A stretch of DNA of 64,000 bases from contig JAPZUD010000005.1 of assembly GCA_027533425.1 (NCBI GenBank), positions 186,001-250,000 on the forward strand. Direction: 5' to 3'. This DNA is from Beijerinckiaceae bacterium. GTDB lineage: Bacteria; Pseudomonadota; Alphaproteobacteria; Rhizobiales; Beijerinckiaceae. This document shows positions 61,078-64,000 of the stretch, piece after piece; positions within the stretch are counted from its first letter, which is position 1, and each line of letters begins with the position of its first letter. The position numbers were made by a program, and so were the translations under genes. The notes below the pieces were generated by a model. That model ran no database searches, was not told the DNA's origin, and worked only from the letters and a program-made list of their open reading frames with translations.

Positions 61078-61830
61078 TCAGGATTTCGGTTTGGACAGGA
61101 AGGCCTCGAAGGCGGCACGCGCCTCGGCCGAGCGGAGGCGTTCGGCAAAGGCTGCCGCCTCCTCGTCGATCCGGGCCAGCAACGCCGCGGGATCGCCGCG
61201 CATCAGGCGCCGGGAAATGGCCACGGCCTCACGCGGCTTGGCGGCGATCCGGGCGGCCACGGCCAGGGCCTCGGCCTCGAGATCGCCGCTGGCGACAACC
61301 GTGTTGACGAGCCCGGTCTCGCGGGCGCGGGCCGCGTCGAAGCGTTCGCCCATGACCAGCATCTCGAAAGCGAGGCGCTGGCCCATCAGCTGCGGCACGA
61401 TCAGGCTCGACCCGGCCTCGGGGACAAGAGCGAGGTCGACGAAGGGCGTCGCGAAAACCGCACGCTCGGAGGCAAGGGCATAGTCGCAATGGAGGATCAT
61501 CGTGGTGCCAATGCCGATGGCACCGCCATCGACCGCCGCGACGAGAGGCTTCTGGTTGGCAACCAGCGCGCGCAGGAAGCCGAGGATCGGACCGCCGAGG
61601 CTGCCACTCATCGCGAAGCCGATGAAATCCTTGATGTCGTTACCGGCACAGAAAATGCCGGGCTGACCGAGGATCAGGATCGCGCCGAGACCGGCATCCG
61701 CATTGGCGGATTCGATCGCCTCGGTCAGGGCCGTATACATCGCGCCGGTCAGCGCATTCTTCTTCTCGGCCCGGTTGAGGGTGAGCACGAGGACGGCGCC
61801 CTCGCGGCGCAAAAGCACGGGATCGGACAT
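61078..61830 (-). CDS. Enoyl-CoA hydratase/isomerase family protein
   Basis: The 250-residue crotonase-family protein has AEKKNALTGAMYTAL, the oxyanion-forming GIFCAGNDIKDF near residue 60, and GGAIGIGTTMILHCDYALASERAVFATPF near 105. The catalytic pattern PEAGSS differs from the classic hydratase Glu pair, so it may be an isomerase or an unusual hydratase. It lies 9 bp downstream of the acyl-CoA dehydrogenase gene and 14 bp upstream of the SDR gene, as part of a beta-oxidation operon. Confidence 0.88.
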   Translation of the reverse strand: MSDPVLLRREGAVLVLTLNRAEKKNALTGAMYTALTEAIESANADAGLGAILILGQPGIFCAGNDIKDFIGFAMSGSLGGPILGFLRALVANQKPLVAAVDGGAIGIGTTMILHCDYALASERAVFATPFVDLALVPEAGSSLIVPQLMGQRLAFEMLVMGERFDAARARETGLVNTVVASGDLEAEALAVAARIAAKPREAVAISRRLMRGDPAALLARIDEEAAAFAERLRSAEARAAFEAFLSKPKS

Positions 61831-61839
61831 GACGAACTC

Positions 61840-63627
61840 CTATTCGGCAGCGCTGGCAAAGGCCGAGGTGATCGATTCGCCCCCCTCGACCACCGTGGTC
61901 TCGAGGCCTTCGGCGCCGACCGCGAGATTTTCGGCGAAGAAGCGGGCATCGCGGATGCGCGAGTCATGGCGCGGATCCGTCTCGCCGGCATGGCGTGCGG
62001 AAGCGGCTGCCATGGCCTCATCGGCAAGGTAAGCCCCGCCGGCCGCGAGGGCGAAGAGGCGCAGATAGGGGGTCGCACCGGCCAGGGCCGCGTTCGGATT
62101 GCCCTTGAGCGCGGCGAGCATGAAGCCGGTGGCGCGTTCCAGTGCATCGACCGCACGGCCGATCCGCGTGCCGATGGCGTTCAGCGCCGGATCGTTGACG
62201 GCGCGGGCACGCTCGGCCGAGGCGCGGTAGCCGGCAATCATCGCGGCGACGCGTTGCCCATCCGAGAGCGGCAGCTTGCGGGTGGCGAGGTCGATGGCCT
62301 GGATGCCGTTGGTACCCTCGTAGATCGCGAGGATCCGGGCATCACGGTAATGCTGGGCCGCGCCGGTTTCCTCGACGAAACCCATGCCGCCATGGATCTG
62401 GACGCCGAGCGAAGCGACCTCGATCCCGATATCGGTCGCGAAGGCCTTGGCCACCGGGGTGAGCATCGAGGCTTCCTCATGCGCGATGCGGCGGGCCTCC
62501 GCATCCTCCAGCCGGTGATGCCGGTCGAGGCCGGAAGCCGTGGCGAAGCACAAGGCGCGGGCGGCGGCGATCTTGGCGCGCATCTCCATCAGCATGCGCT
62601 TGATGTCCGGGTGTTCGATGATCGGCGAGGCGGAGGGCGCCCCGACGGCGCGGCCCTGCTTGCGGTCACGGGCATAGGAGAGGGCCTGCTGATAGGCCCG
62701 GTCGGCAATGGCGACGCCCTGCACGCCGACACCGAGGCGCGCATTGTTCATCATCGTGAACATGCAGGCGAGGCCCTTGTTCTCCTCGCCGATGAGATAA
62801 CCGATGGCCCCGCCGGCATCGCCGAAGATCATCGTGGCCGTGGGCGAGGCATGGATGCCGAGCTTGTGCTCCAGAGCGTGGCAGCGCAGGTCATTGCGGG
62901 CGCCGAGGCTACCATCCGGATTGACAAGGAATTTTGGTACGAGGAACAGCGAGATGCCGCGCGTGCCGGCCGGCGCATCCGGCAGGCGGGCGAGGACGAG
63001 ATGGATGATGTTCTCCGTCATCTCGTGATCGCCATAGGTGATGAAGATCTTCTGCCCGAAGATCCGGTAGCTGCCATCGGCCGCACGCTCGGCGCGGCTG
63101 GTCAGCAGGTTGAGGTCCGAGCCGGCCTGCGGCTCGGTCAGGTTCATCGTGCCGGTCCATTCGCCGGCAATGAGCTTGGGCAGATAGGTTTGCTTGAGAT
63201 GGTCCGTTCCGTGCGCGGTCAGGGCCTCGACCGCGCCGACCGTCAGCAGCGGGTTGAGCGCGAAGGCCATGTTGGCCGCGTTCCAGATCTCGCTGCAGGC
63301 GACGCTGAGCAGGGTCGGAAGGCCCTGCCCGCCATATTCCGGATCGGCCGCGAGGCTGGCCCAGCCGCCGGCGGCCCAATCGGCATAGGCCTCGGCAAAG
63401 CCGGCCGGCATCCGCACGGTGCCATCGACCAGACGGGCCATTTCCTTGTCGCCGATGCGGTTGAGCGGCGCGAGCCGGCCCTCGGCGAATTTGGCGGCCT
63501 CGTCGAGGATGGCCTCCGCGACACCATCGGCCAGATCGGCGTAGAGACCCGAGGCGATGCCCTGCTCCAGCCCGGCGACATGCCGCATGGCGAACAGGAT
63601 ATCCTCGACTGGCGCGCGATAGGTCAT
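61840..63627 (-). CDS. Acyl-CoA dehydrogenase (FadE12-like)
   Basis: The 595-residue flavoprotein has the long acyl-CoA dehydrogenase layout: MNLTEPQAGSDLNLL, HKLGIHASPTATM, MMNNARLGVGVQGV and the C-terminal YRDARILAIYEGTNGIQAIDL with the catalytic Glu. An extra C-terminal domain is typical of the AidB/FadE12-like group. ATG 63627 with GGAGAGAGG upstream is preferred over the longer frame. It starts the beta-oxidation operon. A palindrome about 100 bp upstream may be its operator. Confidence 0.9.
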   Translation of the reverse strand: MTYRAPVEDILFAMRHVAGLEQGIASGLYADLADGVAEAILDEAAKFAEGRLAPLNRIGDKEMARLVDGTVRMPAGFAEAYADWAAGGWASLAADPEYGGQGLPTLLSVACSEIWNAANMAFALNPLLTVGAVEALTAHGTDHLKQTYLPKLIAGEWTGTMNLTEPQAGSDLNLLTSRAERAADGSYRIFGQKIFITYGDHEMTENIIHLVLARLPDAPAGTRGISLFLVPKFLVNPDGSLGARNDLRCHALEHKLGIHASPTATMIFGDAGGAIGYLIGEENKGLACMFTMMNNARLGVGVQGVAIADRAYQQALSYARDRKQGRAVGAPSASPIIEHPDIKRMLMEMRAKIAAARALCFATASGLDRHHRLEDAEARRIAHEEASMLTPVAKAFATDIGIEVASLGVQIHGGMGFVEETGAAQHYRDARILAIYEGTNGIQAIDLATRKLPLSDGQRVAAMIAGYRASAERARAVNDPALNAIGTRIGRAVDALERATGFMLAALKGNPNAALAGATPYLRLFALAAGGAYLADEAMAAASARHAGETDPRHDSRIRDARFFAENLAVGAEGLETTVVEGGESITSAFASAAE

Positions 63628-63723
63628 GGCCTCTCTCCCCGGATGCGGGCCGTTCGCCGGCCCCTGTCTGATCATCAAGGTCTACCAAGCCCTTCCCCCG
63701 GAAGGAAGCAGGCGACCCCGATT

Positions 63724-63741
63724 TAGTTCATATATAAACTA
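63724..63741. promoter_or_regulatory. Near-perfect 18-bp palindrome, possible operator for the beta-oxidation operon
   Basis: TAGTTCATATATAAACTA has 5-bp arms (TAGTT/AACTA) and an ATATAT centre, with a single mismatch in the 18-bp dyad. It lies in an A/T-rich stretch between the acyl-CoA dehydrogenase gene and the tsaC gene, which start on opposite strands. TetR-type regulators of fatty-acid genes use such sites, but no regulator gene is next to it. Confidence 0.55.
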
Positions 63742-63873
63742 TCTGGTTTCAACCGGCATGGCAAGCGCTTCCTGCCACCCTGCCCCGCCATAGTCGGTCA
63801 GGAACGGCCGCGCAGTCAGGTGGCCGACAAAGAGATGTTGCAGATCCGGGGCAATTTGCCCCAAAGATGTCCC

Positions 63874-64000
63874 ATGCTCTCGCCAACCCAGACGACAGTC
63901 CTGACCGACCGGCCGGAAGACCTGGCCCGCGCGGGCGCCCTGCTGGCTGCCGGGGCGCTGGTGGCGTTCCCGACCGAAACAGTCTACGGGCTCGGCGCGG
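63874..64000 (+). CDS. Start of L-threonylcarbamoyladenylate synthase (TsaC/YwlC family)
   Basis: A frame from ATG 63874 runs to the window edge (42 residues shown). It ends in FPTETVYGLGA, the hallmark of the Sua5/YrdC/YwlC family that builds threonylcarbamoyl-AMP for the t6A tRNA modification. The start fits the usual N-terminus, with a short tail and DLARAGALLAAGALVAFP. The rest lies outside the window. Confidence 0.85.
   Translation, partial: MLSPTQTTVLTDRPEDLARAGALLAAGALVAFPTETVYGLGA

Overview
The window is high-GC DNA (roughly 60-66% by eye) with tightly packed, often ATGA-overlapping genes. Its gene content points to an alphaproteobacterium, most likely of the order Hyphomicrobiales: a RibBX-type riboflavin gene, a TIGR02301 protein, an RT0821/Lpp0805-type lipoprotein, an xseB-dxs-tlyA neighbourhood and BioY. 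No rRNA, CRISPR array, integrase or insertion sequence is visible. Two tRNAs, Gln(TTG) and Pro(CGG), sit near 20 kb.

The left part (about 0.3-18 kb) reads as a phosphorus-acquisition island. Two clearly paralogous family-5 (Dpp/Opp-type) ABC importers face each other. The plus-strand module (631-4945) has two permeases, a binding protein and a calcineurin-type phosphoesterase, but no ATPase. The minus-strand module (11879-4964) has a binding protein, two ATPases, two permeases and a type I phosphodiesterase/NPP-family enzyme. Neither phosphoesterase has a visible signal peptide, so intact phosphoesters are probably imported and cleaved inside the cell. Each module has a good Pho-box-like direct repeat upstream (two GTCA cores 11 bp apart). 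Further right, on the minus strand, is a complete ptxABCDE-type operon for phosphite uptake and oxidation (17818-13459). Its dehydrogenase keeps the known PtxD catalytic Lys, Arg, Glu and His. A fatty-acid-hydroxylase-superfamily membrane protein lies between the two systems.

The middle part (18-45 kb) is mostly housekeeping: an exported alpha/beta hydrolase, the tRNAs, an AGE-family epimerase, folP-folB-folK, bioY, an MBL-fold hydrolase, a DUF898-M48-DUF1499 membrane operon, MarR, an L,D-transpeptidase, an HDAC-like deacetylase, riboflavin gene ribBX with an unusual N-terminal helix-turn-helix, aroC, a 1337-residue Pls/PosA-type poly(amino acid) synthetase, a phosphatase, fabI, a DnaJ-like protein, pdxH, an SDR and a Nudix protein. 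Three small secreted proteins of one apparent family (33963, 34366, 39714) surround the synthetase.

The right part (45-64 kb) holds a dihydroorotase with a cupin, YgfZ, an ArsR-HD-phosphatase-NrtR-like run, xseB, a pirin, dxs, a DUF2161 protein, a Tat-type superoxide dismutase, two RNA-modification methyltransferases, an SRAP protein, CorA, and a fatty-acid beta-oxidation operon (acyl-CoA dehydrogenase, enoyl-CoA hydratase, SDR). The operon has a near-perfect palindrome upstream. The window ends inside a TsaC/YwlC-type tRNA-modification gene.
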